20,548 bases of DNA from Ophioceras dolichostomum (GCA_003049485.1 PYST01000464.1:5455-26002), one strand, 5' to 3'. Shown: positions 1 through 11,727, numbered from the stretch's first letter. Notes: a model not told the origin generated them from the letters alone. Program-made: numbers and translations.

Positions 1-188
1 CCCCCCCCCCGGTAACTGCCCTCTTCGCCTGGAAACAAAAGTACCTAACCATTAAACCAAGCTCGTCATCCCCTGAACAAGATAGCAAATGTTGGATCGT
101 TCGAGATATCTAGTAGTACTAGGTCCTATCTACCTCTATGTCTGTCGCAAAATGTGTGGTATTGCCCTGCAATGTCTTTATCGCCGAT

Positions 189-1777
189 CTAAATCGTGTC
201 GTGACAAGTTTGAAAGTCACAGAATCGATCTGGCTTGCGCATCAGGCACGTATCGCACATTCCTTCCCCAAAGCCTAGCCTGGCGTCCACAAGCGCCTGC
301 GCCGTCTCAGGTCCCAGCTCGTTCTCGCAATAGCTAGCGCGCGATACACGGGCGGCGCATCGGAGCAAGATGAGCGCCCAGCGTTTGCTTCCTTGCGCGT
401 CGGAGAGCCGCCGCCAGCATGCATCGCACAGGAACCAGTCGAACTGTTTGAGGAGACCAAAGGATTTATTCTGGTGCCTGTTTGGGACGACGTCTTGGCG
501 GCACTCTCGACAACGGATCTGCTTAGTCTCCCCACCTTCGCCGCCGACTCTTTGGCCGCCGCCCGATGCGCCGCTTAGGGAACGGCCCTCAGGTGGAGCA
601 CTCGTTGCAGAGGATGGGGGGCCGAGACCTAGATGACCCGTGTTTCCTAGGTAAGAGCCGTACGTGGGAACCGGCGCCTGCTGCCCTTGATCGTAAGAGA
701 TGGGTTGTTGGTATTGCACGCCATATTGGGAAGAATGATGGCGGAAGCTGGAAGGATGGGGCGCCGGTGCCTACCGCCTCCGGGCGCTCTCCGCTGCCAT
801 TAGCTCCGCGGTGCTTAGAGATTGGGGCTCCCGCGGGTCGCCCTCGTCCCCGTGTCCCCGTATTCATCATAGCTACGTTCCGGTCGCATCGTGGGATATC
901 CTGGATACTGACGAGGATGGGACATAGCACTTGAAGGATCAGTCAGGAGCCGGGATCCCGGCAGGATACGACCTGGGTTTGTAGGCGGATAGCTTGGCGT
1001 GCCGGCGGCAACGTCGGACTGGGGATTTGTGATATGTGCCAACAAGTGGCCGTAAGCGGGAAGAGAGCCTCGGGCGCTAGGAAGCGGAGGAGATCCGGAA
1101 GTACCCGCAGGCTAGGGAGGCATGGCGGAACCAGGTAGGACACGACCTTGGCGCACAGGTTGATAGGCGGTGTCGGACTGGAGATTCGTGGTATATGCCC
1201 AGGATTGGCTGCGAGTTGGAGGAAACAAAGGAGTGCCCTGAGGCGGATGAGACCCTGAGGATCCGTGGGGAGCGGCATCGGGGGTAGGCAGCTGGAAGGC
1301 TTGCCCAGAGCGGTGGACAGGGGTTTCATATGCCGATGGGGGGTGGCCCAAGCTGGTCGGGGATGGCTTAGAGATGTAGAGTATCCTGTAGAGTGAGGAT
1401 GAGGGTACCCCGTCGAGCGGTCGCCATATGAACCGTAGCCAGAAGAGGCATAGCCGGACGATGGTTGTTTATGAGTCTGCATATGCTGCGAGAGGAGAAG
1501 GGCAACTGGAGCTCCTTGCTGCCACTGCTGATTGTATGTCTGAGTGCCGGGTTGCCCAAACTCGCTGGTGGACCAACTGATGTGCTGGTAGTAGTTTTGT
1601 AGGCACGCCGTGCTGAGAAGTAGAAGCACTAAGGCTCAACTGGGTCATGAACTGCGTTGTTTGGCCTATGATATCGCCAGTTCGCTCGCCAGTTCGCAGA
1701 CGAGAGGGGGGTGGCCTCTGGTCGGGCGGCGTATCGTCTTTTTCATGCTGCCGTTTTCCCTCATCTTGATCCGCCAT
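189..1777 (-). pseudogene. Gln/Tyr/Pro-rich protein with Cys-rich C-terminus, frame interrupted
   Basis: The likely start is the ATG at 1777 (MADQDEGKRQ...), and coding continues in one frame to about 1620. The protein-like signal (Tyr/Gly/Ser/Gln-rich, e.g. SSGYASSGYGSYGD) then moves to a second frame at about 1600-1370 and back to the first at about 1351-815. That last stretch contains an in-frame TAG at 1112-1114. The C-terminal part (about 747-189) is in a third frame and ends in a Cys-rich segment with CRECRQ, CDACWRRL, CDTCLMRKPDRFC and a last Cys, which looks zinc-binding. An intron at 748-908 (GTATCC...TTCCAG) would join the last two frames in phase. The two earlier frame changes have no intron long enough to explain them. 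Either this is a decayed gene, the assembly has indels, or there are introns I cannot see. The family is not recognised; an Stc1-like zinc domain was considered but the Cys spacing does not match convincingly. Confidence 0.4.
948..1200 (-). repeat. Imperfect tandem repeat inside the Pro/Gln-rich gene
   Basis: The stretch at about 1127-1200 and the stretch at about 948-1042 encode related peptides on the minus strand: TNLQSDTAYQP...GRVLPGS and TNPQSDVAAGTP...GRILPGS. The DNA is similar too, with a shared block around gtcggactgg. This looks like an old internal duplication of a low-complexity coding unit. Confidence 0.5.
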
Positions 1778-3014
1778 TTTCAGTTCGCTTTGGCGTGGCT
1801 CGTGTACAAGTGTTGATATGTCTGAGAGGGTGAGAATGGTTTGCTGAGACTTGCATGCAAGCAATATCGGATAGCATGAGTGAGTGCTAGCTGGTGAGGT
1901 GAGGTTCAACGGGCTATAGATGGTGAGCTTGAGAATCTCTGGTGGTCGAGAGAAAAGGTTGTGGAAGCCTTCTATATTCCTCTCCCTGGGCAAGGGGCAA
2001 TAGCTTCCTTGACTTGTAGCCTATGTGTCGTCCATTGCCACATGTTGCTCTGATGATCAGTGTGAATTTGGACTCTTCTTCTCCATCGGCGGAAGTCGCC
2101 GTAGTCGGTTCTATACCAACAGCCAGGATCACCAACCCGACATTCGGCTAGTCGTTGTCGCGTGGACTGAAGACAAAAGACAAGGGTTCATTATCTGGAG
2201 CAAAAGCTGGTGAGTTGCTATCGGCGGGAGTTATTACTGCTAGTGACATGAACCCAACCCTTTGATGATCTGGTGCCATCAAGCGTGTTCGGTCGAATCA
2301 ACACCCTGAAACGCGCGGCCAAGCTAATAGCTCGTCGTCGGTGGTATCCGATCCGCGGCTATGCCAGGCTAGCGGACCCAGTTTTTCGGGCTCGAGCTCG
2401 GCGTTGATGACCACGTCGCCCTGAGCAGGCCTCAAGACACCGGAGCTTAAAGGTCATTGTCCTCTTACAGGAGTCGAACAGGATTGAGTAATTGCAGCGT
2501 GGCACCAGTATACTAGGTTAGAGGCGGCCAAGTCGGTGACAGTGGAGGGTTCGGTGACGGTATGGCGAGACCGGACGGGCGGATGACAGTGGTCCGTTTA
2601 AGAGAAACGCCGGGCTTGAGGGTGGCTGAGGGCTTTGGGTTACAACAGCCCTATAGGGCGGAGAGTGGATGAGGGGATGCCGAGGGGCAGTTGGTGGGCT
2701 AAGAGCAAGGGATTTGGTCAGAATGGAATGTGGGTAACTGACAGGAAGCAAGGCAGGAAATAACCAAGATGACAAAGACTGATACGGATGCAAGGTCCCC
2801 GAAATCATAGGGGTCAATGTTATAACCGAAATTCCTCCGATTACCACGACGTTAGCCTGTTGCTCAGTCTGTTGGCATGCCTCATACAACTATATCATTC
2901 GCACAAGTTGGTTGGCGTGCTAAAACCCTTCCCCCACACACCATGCCAAAGACACACCCAGCCTGACGACGAACCAGGGTCAAAAACCAACACCAACAAT
3001 CCCTGTCAGAAGCC
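1778..3014. other. Intergenic region, no gene supported
   Basis: These 1.2 kb lie between the broken minus-strand gene at the left and the 3' end of the ankyrin-CorA gene. Open frames here are short and lack domain-like composition, signal peptides or paired splice signals. The 3' UTR of the ankyrin-CorA gene and the promoter of the left gene presumably share this space. No tRNA was found: the gagtcgaac at about 2471-2479 resembles a T-loop complement but has no pairing stem. Confidence 0.6.
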
Positions 3015-6000
3015 TCATCGACCAACGCCAGCGACGCCCAAATAATCGCCCTCTTTGTCCACCACCCTCCCCTTCTCAAGATCATCGTCGTCACGACCAA
3101 TCCCTCCTCCTCCTCCTCCACCACCACCTCTCGCCCCAGCGGCCCTCTCAAGGCTCGCCCGCCACGACACGCCCCCGCCGCTGCCGACGCTGAGCTTGCG
3201 CGGGCCACCCGGTGGCCGAAGAGCGGACGACCCGGGTGGCGGCGGCGGCGGCGTCGACACGCGAGACGACAGATGCGACCGATGTGCCGTAGGCGGAGGC
3301 GACCTTCCCACAAAGCCAGCACCACCCTGCTTCCTCCACGCCGAGCCGTTCCGGTCATCAGCCGTTGAGCGCCTGGGCCTTGACGACACGGTAACCGACA
3401 CGCGCGGAGCGCCGCCATCGCCCGTCATCGCCTTCTTCCCATACAAAATGTCACTATCCTTGACACAGCCATCATCATCATCCTCATCACTACTATCATC
3501 CCCACCTCCAGACCTCTCTCCCCTCCTCCTCCTCCTCCTCCACCTCCTCCACCCCTTCCTCCCCCCAACCCCCGCAGCCCAAACCTTCCCCGATACCCCC
3601 CTGACACCCTCAATAATATCATCCAGCGTGAACGCCAACACGACAAGCGGTATCGATATCCCCAGCCCAATACTGAACATATACTGCGACACATACCCAA
3701 TCGTCAGCCTCCCATCCCCCCACTCCTGGAAGTTTATCGCAAAGAACGCTGCCACGAAGCTCATCGGCAGGAACACGATCGTCACCAGCGTGAAGATCAT
3801 CATCGTCTGCCCCTGCCTCGCCGCAATCCCGGCCTGGTCGCGCGCGAAGCGGGCCTCGAGCGCGTTGCTGTGCTTCTGCTTCAGGTCCAGCAGCTGCGTC
3901 AGCGACGTCAGGATCGACAGGGCCTGGTTGTCCATGCGCAGGATGTCGTCGCGGTGCGTGCCCAGCAGCCGCTTCTGCTCGTTGGACCGCCGCCGCATGT
4001 CCGCCACGAACACGTCGACCGCGCGCCGGGCGGACGGCTCGGCGGGCGGCGCGAGCGACGAGGATCGCACCTCGTCCGTCAGGTGGCGGTCGAACTCCTC
4101 GAGCACGCCCGCCTGGCTGTGCAGGATCACGTCGATGATGTTGAGCTCGTCGCGGATGTCCTTGATCTCGGCGAGGAGTTCTGTCTCCAGGCCGATGTCG
4201 AGGAGCTCGTCCGCTGGGTCCCCCGACTCTCCTCCCGCTTCGCCGTTCTTGCCCTTGTTGCGGTTGAGGATGCCCGCCCGGCTCCACGCGTTGCCCTGCA
4301 TCATCCTCTGCCGCAGCTTCCCGGACAGCTCTGAGGCGCGGTTGAACCTGACGAACAGCTCGCTCTCGCGGTGCGTGACCAGGCCGATGGACGACTCGAA
4401 CATGTCGAGGAACTGGTACTCCTGGTCGTCCATCCTGTGGCGATCAAACAGACCCGCGCACCGGTTCGTGATCAGCATGGCGAGGTCGTAGACGGACTGC
4501 ACGGGGCGGCGCGTCTTGGCGTTCGTCTCCTCGATGATGCCGTCCAGCACATTGAGCGGGTCGTGTTTGGGCTTGTCCCACCGCTGGGGGAAGGAGGTGA
4601 CGACGAGGTCGCGGCCGATCACCCACAGCCAGAGCTGGTCCACCATGTACACCTTCAGCTCGTTGTGGCCGTGCAGCTTACAGTACCGGTACACGACCTG
4701 GTCCTCGTCCCGGAGCCGCGTGTCAATCCCGTGGTAGAAGAACTGGTCGAGCGTCCTGCGTGGGTGCAAGCGCGGGGTGCCGGTCATGTAGGCGTTCACG
4801 AGAAGCTGGTCGCGGGTGGGTCTCCCTCCTGAGGGGATCTCGAGGCGGCCGTTGCGGGCGTTTTCGATAGCTTCGCTCATCGTTTTGCGGCGCTCGTTGG
4901 TCTCATAGTGGAGGAACGGCATCTGTTTGATGAGTTAGTCAGCACAGTGCCCTGAAAGGAGGCCGCAATGAGATTGATGATGACAGCAAGGACATGACCT
5001 ACAAAGAGCACCAGTCTCCCACTCGGACCGGCGAGTTTCGTATTATCCCAAGGGAGACCTACAGGCCCCGTGCCGCCGCTAGACCGACGACTCGTCCCGG
5101 GAGGATTTCCAGGAGGGCCGTTGTTGCGTTTTGCCCTCTTGGGGTGTCTCTCGGCAATTTGTTCGGCCTTGCCCTTCTTCTTGCTCGACTCCGGCTTCGA
5201 GCCCATGCTAGAGCTAGTAGCAGTGCTGCTCTCGGTCTTGGTAGGCGTTCGTGCGCCCGTAGCAGCAGGTCTGTTCTCGGACCGAGGAGACAGCATCTCG
5301 GCCCGGGACATCGGTTTGAACTGGACCATCCCCGTAGTGGCCTGGCTCTGGCTCGTGGCGGTGCTGATCTCGGACGTTTCCTCCGTGAGGGGAACCAGGG
5401 GCCTGTCGTCCCCATCGCCCCGGTCGGAGCCAGAGCCACTGGCAACTCCGCCCTGGCCCTGTTGAGAGGAAGGGATGCGCTGTGTGTAGGTGCGCATGAA
5501 GTGGGCGTGCGCCCGCGGACCGCAGTGTTCCTGGTCGAAACACCGCTGGAGGGTCTTGAACGCCTCGATGTCTCGGTGGCCGCCTTCAATGAAGGACTTC
5601 GCGACGATGGTCTCAACCCACGCAAGATTATTGGCGGGAAGATGGATCCATCGGAAGTTCGGCTGGTACTTGATGTTCTTGGTCAGCGTCGAATGGGTCG
5701 GCTTGTTTGTGGCCTCGTCCCAGCCGTAGAGAAGCTCGTGGACGGAAGGCTTGAACACCAGCTGCTTCTTGCCGTCGCGGAAGTCGCCAAAGTCGACAAT
5801 GGTGGCCTGGAAGCTCTTGCAGGCGTGTTCCGCTATAGGCGAGAGCCGACTGGCGTTGCGAGCCGGTGACAGCAGTTGCACGATGTCTCGGTAATACTTC
5901 TCGGCGGCGCACAGCATTGGCGTGCGGTAGTCGCCGTCCTTGATGGACAGGTCGGCCTCGGGGCGGGTGAGGAGCAGCTTGACGGCTTCTTCGTGGCCGT

Positions 6001-6946
6001 TGAAGGCGGCCCAGTGCAGCGGCGTCATGCCGTTGCTGAGGACCGCGTTGACATCGGCGCCATGCTGAAGCAACAGCTCGATAACACCAGTGTGCCCGCT
6101 CTGGGCCGCATTGTGCAGCGCCGTCCAGTCGCCATCACTGACGGCGGATGGGTTGGCTCCGTTCTCGAGGAGCAGCTTCACCATGCCCTCGTGGTTCTGT
6201 TTCGCAGCCAGGTGCAACGACGTGAGGCCACGGTCATTGGTAGCTCTTGTGTCGGCCTTCCTGCCCAAGCGACCGCTGAGCAGAGCGTCCGCCAGCTCCA
6301 GATTGCCCGTAGTTGCGGCCCAGATCAGGGGCGTGCGGGTATCCTTGTCCCGAGCCTCCAAATCGGCGCCAGCTTCGACAAGCAGTCGTAGTGTCTCTGC
6401 CGTCCACTTCGCCTTCTTCTCAGACGCGATGTATAGCAATGGAGTGCGCGACGCCCTCTCTCGAGCATCCACCTCGGCGCCTCCCGCGAGCAGAGCGTTC
6501 ACGGCCGTGTCGCGGCCCTTGCAACACGCGGCGAACAGCGCCGTCTCTCCCGTCTTGTGGCTTCTCCAATTCGGATTGGCGCCGTGGGCCAGGAGCTCGG
6601 CGATGACGGCAGCATGTCCGCCCTCGGCCGCCTTGACGATCGCGGGCGTCTCGTTCTCGCGGCGAGGGCTCGCGTTCGGCTCGGCGCCGTGGGCGAGCAG
6701 CAAACGCGCGAGCTCGAGATTGCCGCGTGTCGCGGCCTTCTGCAGAGACTGGCGAAGCGCGTCGCGGTCCGCGGTCGAGGTCCAGGCCGGATCGTCGTCG
6801 AGGATGTCGCGGACGCGTCCGACGTTGGCCTGTGCCGAGGCTGCGATCAGCCTCAGTTGGCGCTGGTCGGGCGTGCTGCTGGCGATGCTGTTGCTGGCCG
6901 CCATGGGATTGCCAGCTGCCCGAGTCGGCGATTCGGGGTCGAGCAT
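3015..6946 (-). CDS. Ankyrin-repeat / CorA-like membrane protein
   Basis: Two exons: 6946-5003 and 4922-3015. The intron at 4923-5002 (80 nt) has a GTAGGT donor, an ACTAAC branch point and an ACAG acceptor, with phase 0 on both sides. The predicted protein is 1283 aa. Residues about 60-360 hold roughly nine ankyrin repeats (e.g. TALHNAAQSGHTGVIELLLQ, TPLHWAAFNGHEEAVKLLL). A Ser/Pro-rich linker with basic patches follows. Residues about 660-1090 form a CorA-like metal-transporter domain with a long helical region, ending in two membrane segments at about 1023-1045 and 1060-1080. The GMN signature expected between them is replaced by AINFQEW, as in many fungal CorA-like proteins, so Mg2+ transport is not assured. 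The tail is low-complexity (Arg run, Asp/Glu run, Pro and Gly runs). Start choice: the ATG at 6946 is the first in frame; the ATG at 6904 has better context and is a real alternative. Function beyond membrane location and protein-protein contacts is unknown. Confidence 0.88.
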
Positions 6947-8439
6947 CGCATCGGATCGAGGCTGAACAACATGGGACGGAACGGATCCGGGGCTATGGTA
7001 AGTCCTAATTCGTGACGCGACCGAATGTCTCAATCACCGTCATATGCAGTCAGATTCCCAGAATTTTCTTCTTTCATTCGAGCCTCGCCAACTACACTGG
7101 CTGCTCAGGCTTTTTCGCCATCCTCATTTCGATCTGCCGGAGCTACCCCAGCTGCTTCCCCACATCATGATCTTGTGTGTGGAGCACGTGCCTGGGCGAC
7201 CTGTTGCCACTTTTTGTTTGATGTTCTGGGCGAGCGATTTAAACTAGTTGCTTCGACGCACAACATATCGGTGAAGCGACGGTTGTTGTTGTTAACGATA
7301 GACGGATGTGAATCAGCTTGTCTCTATTTGTCAAAAATTCTATGTCTCATTTAGCTCTCGTTGGTGTGGGAAAGGCGGGCAACATGACTGTTTCTCGCAT
7401 TCTTGCTTGTGGGTCATCCCTTCTTGCGGCCCCAAGTTCCGATGATTTTCGTCCAATATGATCTCATAGCAAAGCCGAAGACAACCTCTCAGTCGCCAAG
7501 CTCCTAGATCTATCTTCACGAATGGGATATCGCTAAATAGTAAGTGGTCGCGCTGGCGAACGGACACAACGTCGCTGCTGAAGAAGGGTATTTCGTATCA
7601 CCGGTCCGAGACACGCTAAAGTACCCGCCCGTGCTCGGTCATGGCGCGCCGTTGTAAGCCCGATTGCCAGCCCCATCCGGCTCTTTTCCCCACCACGACA
7701 TCCCGCCCCCCTCACTCACCTAATTGCGATTACGAGGCAGCGAGGTCGTCTTCGACGTGCCGAAAAATTTCTCTATTCGGGCAGGTGGTATCGCTCCCCA
7801 TCTCCACCCAGACAACGCGGAATGATGCATGGTGCTTTCAAGGGAGGAAGAGGAGTGAGGAGGTGAGATACTTTGTTTCTCGCTTTGCTTCTTTCTGGTG
7901 CCCGCTTACCTGCACTTTCTACCACGATCATCCCAAGTTTTCTAGACACTACGTCGCACGACATCCCATGGTTGCCCCGTCAGATTCTGTGTCCACACGG
8001 CCCCAACCTCCTCAAGGAAGACCGTAGACCACGTACTGAGAGGAAGCGTAGGTCGGTACCTTCAATTTTACGTGCTCACACACCTTGACCCCAGTTCCTT
8101 GAACCCCGGCCCGCATGAGAGGCGGTCCATTCGCGCCGGTGTTACGGCGGCCGGAATCGGGTAGGTGGATGTGATTGATGATCCCGCCCCCTACGTCTCC
8201 CGGTATCTTCGAGCTGCCTCGTTGGGAACTGGATGCCGATTTTTTTGCGGAGCTCCCCAGACAACAGCATAGGGTACCAGGGACTAGGTCCACTACTTGG
8301 AGATAGAGCGATCCAAATAAATACAGGTGCAGACCTCAATTATCCTCCACAAGTTGGACATTTTTCCTTACCTGCTGGGCGCCGCGCTAGCAGCATCCTA
8401 ATCCACGCCAGCCAGCCCACCGAATGTGCAGACGAGAAG
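6947..8439. other. Intergenic region between divergent genes
   Basis: This 1.5-kb region separates the 5' ends of the divergent ankyrin-CorA gene (-) and S28 peptidase gene (+), so it should carry both promoters. Open frames on both strands are short, mutually overlapping and without recognisable domains. Apart from an AT-rich TATA-like stretch near 8315-8323, I see nothing specific. Confidence 0.55.
8315..8323 (+). promoter_or_regulatory. Possible TATA-like element of the S28 peptidase gene
   Basis: AAATAAATA lies about 120 bases upstream of the ATG at 8440, within an otherwise GC-balanced region. It is a weak match judged only by position and composition. Confidence 0.25.
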
Positions 8440-10409
8440 ATGATCTCCTCGCGCATTCTCGTCGCGCTCGCGACGGTGCTTTCTACGGCACAGGCGCTCA
8501 AGAGATGGCCTCTGCCTTTTGCCGACCTCAAGGCCCAAGCAGCTGAGCAGGTGAGAGATGACGTCCAGAACGGGTGAAATAGACATTGGGCGATCAACGG
8601 CAAGAGACTAACAGACAGAACCGCACACCAACCAACTCAGACCAGCAGCCCATTCTTGACCAAGCGGCAATCAGTAGACCCGACTCTCCTCTACCCAGCC
8701 TACAACCTCTCCATCCCTATCGACCACTTCCACAACGACACCAAGTACGAGCCCCACTCCGACGGCACATTCCCGCTTCGATACTGGTTCGACGCGCAGT
8801 TCTACAAGCCGGGAGGGCCCGTCATCGTCCTCGGCGCCGGCGAGACCAGCGGTGTGGGCCGTCTCCCCTTCCTGCAAAAGGGTATAGTCTACCAGCTCGC
8901 GAAGGCCGCTGGCGGCTTGGGCGTCATCCTCGAGCACCGCTACTACGGCACCAGCGTGCCCACCGAGGACCTCAGCACCAAAAACCTGCGCTTCCTGACC
9001 ACGGAGCAGGCGCTGGCCGACACGGCGTACTTTGCGAAGAACGTCAAGTTCCCCGGGCTGGAGGCAGTAAATTTCAGCCCTGAAAGCACAGCATGGATCG
9101 CGTACGGCGGGTCGTACGCCGGCGCGTTCGTGGCGTTCTTAAGAGTGGTTTACCCGGACGTCTTCTTCGCCGCCATTTCGTCGTCCGGTGTGCCAGTCGC
9201 GATATGGGACTACTGGGAGTACTTCACAGCTGCCACGGTATACGGCCCGCCGGAGTGCGTGGAGACGCAGCAGAAGCTCACGCACATGGTCGACAATATC
9301 CTGATCGGCAAGGCCAATGACGACCCGCTCGCCCAGAGACTCAAAAACCTTTTCGGGCTGGGCAACATCACGTGGAACAACGACTTCGCGGGCGCCCTCG
9401 CGGACGGCATCTACGGCCTGCAGAGCTACAACTGGGACCCTACGGTCGGCGACGACAGCTTCTTCGAGTACTGCCGCAACATTTCGGCAGACTCGCTGCA
9501 GTTCCCGAACACAGAAGGCAAGCGGGCTGAGGCGCAGGCTTTGTTGGCAGAGGGAGGGTACGGTGCCGAGGCGGACGTGCTGACGAACAGGCTGCTCAAC
9601 TACGTGGGCTACATCGATGCTGTCACCCTGAAGCGGTGCGGGAGCGGTAGTACGCAGGACGACTGCTTCGGTTTGCACAACTTGACGAATTACCAGCAAG
9701 ATGACCTTAGCCAGACGTGGCGGCTGTGGTCGTATCAGGTTTGCACCGAGTAAGATATATTTTTTTCTTTCCACCCGACTGGCTCCTCGTCGTTTTCCTT
9801 CTCACCCAAGCAACCCGGACGAGATGGACTCAAACCTTAACCTAAAGATCATCCGACCTCTCATGCCTCCCCAGCATGCAGGCAACCCCGGCCAAAATGG
9901 CACTGGGAACCAACCTAGTACTAACCACTCTCATGCTTCTTACCAACCTCACACACCACAGATGGGGCTACCTCCAAACAGGAAGCGGCGTCCCTGCATC
10001 CCAACTGCCCCTGATATCACGGCTCATCGACATCGACGTGTCATCCCTCGTATGCCGCGAGGCCTTTAACATGACGCAACCCGCCAACGTGACGAACATC
10101 AACAAGTACGGCGCGTTCGACATCAGCTACCCGCGCCTGGCCTTCGTCGACGGCGAGTGGGACCCCTGGCGCGCGGCGGGCGTGCAGGCGATTGGGCAGC
10201 CGAAACGGCCCAACACGGCGAGCGAGCCCGCGATCCTGATCGACATGGCCGTGCACCACTGGGACGAGAACGGCGTGTTTCCTAACGAGACGAGACCCGG
10301 AGTGTTCCCGCCGCACGCGGTCGCGGATGCGCAGGCGCAGATGGAGATGTTTGTGAAGGGGTGGATGATGGAGTGGGATTTGGCCTGTCAGGGGAGCGAG
10401 AGGTGTTGA
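8440..10409 (+). CDS. Secreted serine peptidase, family S28 (prolyl peptidase type)
   Basis: Three exons: 8440-8550, 8641-9749 and 9962-10409, giving 555 aa with consistent phase. Intron 1 (90 nt) has GTGAGA, GACTAAC and CTCAG. Intron 2 (212 nt) has GTAAGA, TACTAAC and CACAG and splits a Glu codon inside the conserved CTEWGYLQTG stretch. Residues 1 to about 18 are a signal peptide, and LTKR at 43-46 is a possible Kex2-type site. The nucleophile is Ser195 in AYGGSYAG; the catalytic Asp is Asp474 in GEWDPW, and the His is His505 or His506 in AVHHWD. Several Asn-X-Ser/Thr sites (e.g. NIT, NIS, NLT, NMT, NET) fit a secreted glycoprotein. S28 enzymes cleave after proline, as Pro-X carboxypeptidases, dipeptidyl peptidases or, in fungi, acid prolyl endopeptidases; which of these applies here cannot be told from motifs. 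The length is normal for the family. Confidence 0.92.
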
Positions 10410-10500
10410 CTGGTGCGGGACGAAGTCACAGCAGTGGATGGAGAAGAAGCTGGCGGAGGGTTAAGAGGTGGAGGGGGGACGATGATGGCGGGATTTAGAG

Positions 10501-10518
10501 AGCAGCAGCAGCAGCAGC
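10501..10518. repeat. AGC trinucleotide repeat
   Basis: Six consecutive AGC units lie about 90 bases past the stop codon of the S28 gene, probably in its 3' UTR. This is a plain microsatellite. Confidence 0.85.
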
Positions 10519-11710
10519 GGATCTTGGGCTTGGAGTCACGGTGAGCGAGAGTCGAAAGTCTGCGGCGAGCGAAGATTTTTTTTCTCGTCCTTTCCATGGT
10601 TCAATGACGACATTGGCATTTCTCGCGCTTATTTAGCAACACCTACCAACTTTTCATCCCGGCTGAATCCCAGCCTGGTGGGGAGGAGACAGATGGAAAT
10701 ATCAAGAGCTAGATCTCAGGGGCCGGATTGATCGATCCTGCCTGGCGATTCGTTAAACAAAACAAAATGTTACAGAAAACGGAAGATTAATAGATAATGT
10801 CTCCGACTCCAATCCCAACTCTGCCTAAGAATGCGCGGGTTACTCCCTTGTGCTGCTTGAAATCAATCAATCAGAAGACCCAAGCCGCCAGATGTGAAGG
10901 GCGTGGCTTGTACTTTTGAATAGGATCGAAATGGGTTTGACAGCTTTTTTCAAGGGACCGAATGTTTAGCACACTACGGAAACGTTCCGTTCGCCATCGG
11001 ACCCTAAACCGGCAGGGCTCCCGGGGCCGGCTGTGCCGCTCTCATGTTGAAAATACAGCCGTTGTGATCGGTCTGATCAAAATTACTAGTTATCGAAGTT
11101 TAAGGCATGTTGGTTTAGAGACCACAGCCGGGCAAGATCGTGGGTGGCGTCGCAGTGACAAAAGATCATGTCGTGATGAGCTCGGTATGTGGTAGTTGCC
11201 TGCTTGCCTGCAGCTGCGAGCTGGGGGCTGCGGGGGCGGGCTGCGGGAAGGCCCGCGTCTGCAAGCATCTCATCTGGAGCCCTCCCAAGCGAGCCCACTT
11301 TAAGGGAGACGTGAATAACTTAAAGCTCTCATCCGCCTACATTACCCTCCTCTTCCGTGAAAAGGTGGGTACCTAGTAAATAAGGAAAGCGACATATCGA
11401 CGGCCCTGCAACTGTTTCTGAGTCTTCACACAAATTTCGGAGTGGCTGCGTCACCGAGACGTGTGACCTGGGTGCTGCCAGAAGGATTGCGCTGGATCGA
11501 TCCCCAGTGGTAAAAATAGCGGGCACAGGTTACACTGAATGGGGACGGACCGTCTTCACCGGATCGCCTGCCAGCAGTAATCCCAGCCAGTGGGAGGGGT
11601 CTCATGAGTTTGAGGCTAGAATGCCAACTCCAACTCCTTCTACCACAAAAAGTCGCCGAGGGCGGCTGAGCCAGCTGCGGGGGAGGGGAAAAAAGGACAT
11701 TGCTAAAATA

Positions 11711-11727
11711 GTAGGCCGGCAGCCTAC
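11711..11727. repeat. Short perfect hairpin
   Basis: GTAGGC and GCCTAC form a 6-bp inverted repeat around the loop CGGCA. It may be chance in a GC-rich spacer. Confidence 0.4.

Noticed and set aside
1..10. Run of ten C at the left edge
   Set aside because: A homopolymer cut by the window edge; no context is available to interpret it.
2460..2490. gagtcgaacagg, complement of a T-loop-like sequence
   Set aside because: The flanking bases do not form a T-stem and no acceptor or anticodon arms are visible.
2518..2889. Minus-strand 123-codon frame in the left intergenic region
   Set aside because: Composition is not protein-like, no homologous motif is visible, and no splice partner was found.
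3055..4491. A 478-codon plus-strand frame opposite the CorA-like exon
   Set aside because: It is antisense to a strongly supported coding exon, is made of Ser/Pro/Arg/Leu-rich mirror sequence and has no domain. Long antisense frames are expected opposite GC-rich coding DNA.
4994..6965. Several plus-strand frames of 150-290 codons opposite the ankyrin exon
   Set aside because: All are antisense to clear ankyrin repeats, overlap one another and lack motifs or splice signals.
9740..9962. Apparent premature stop of the S28 peptidase after QVCTE
   Set aside because: It is explained by an intron at 9750-9961 with GTAAGA, TACTAAC and CACAG; the Glu codon is split and the conserved sequence continues.
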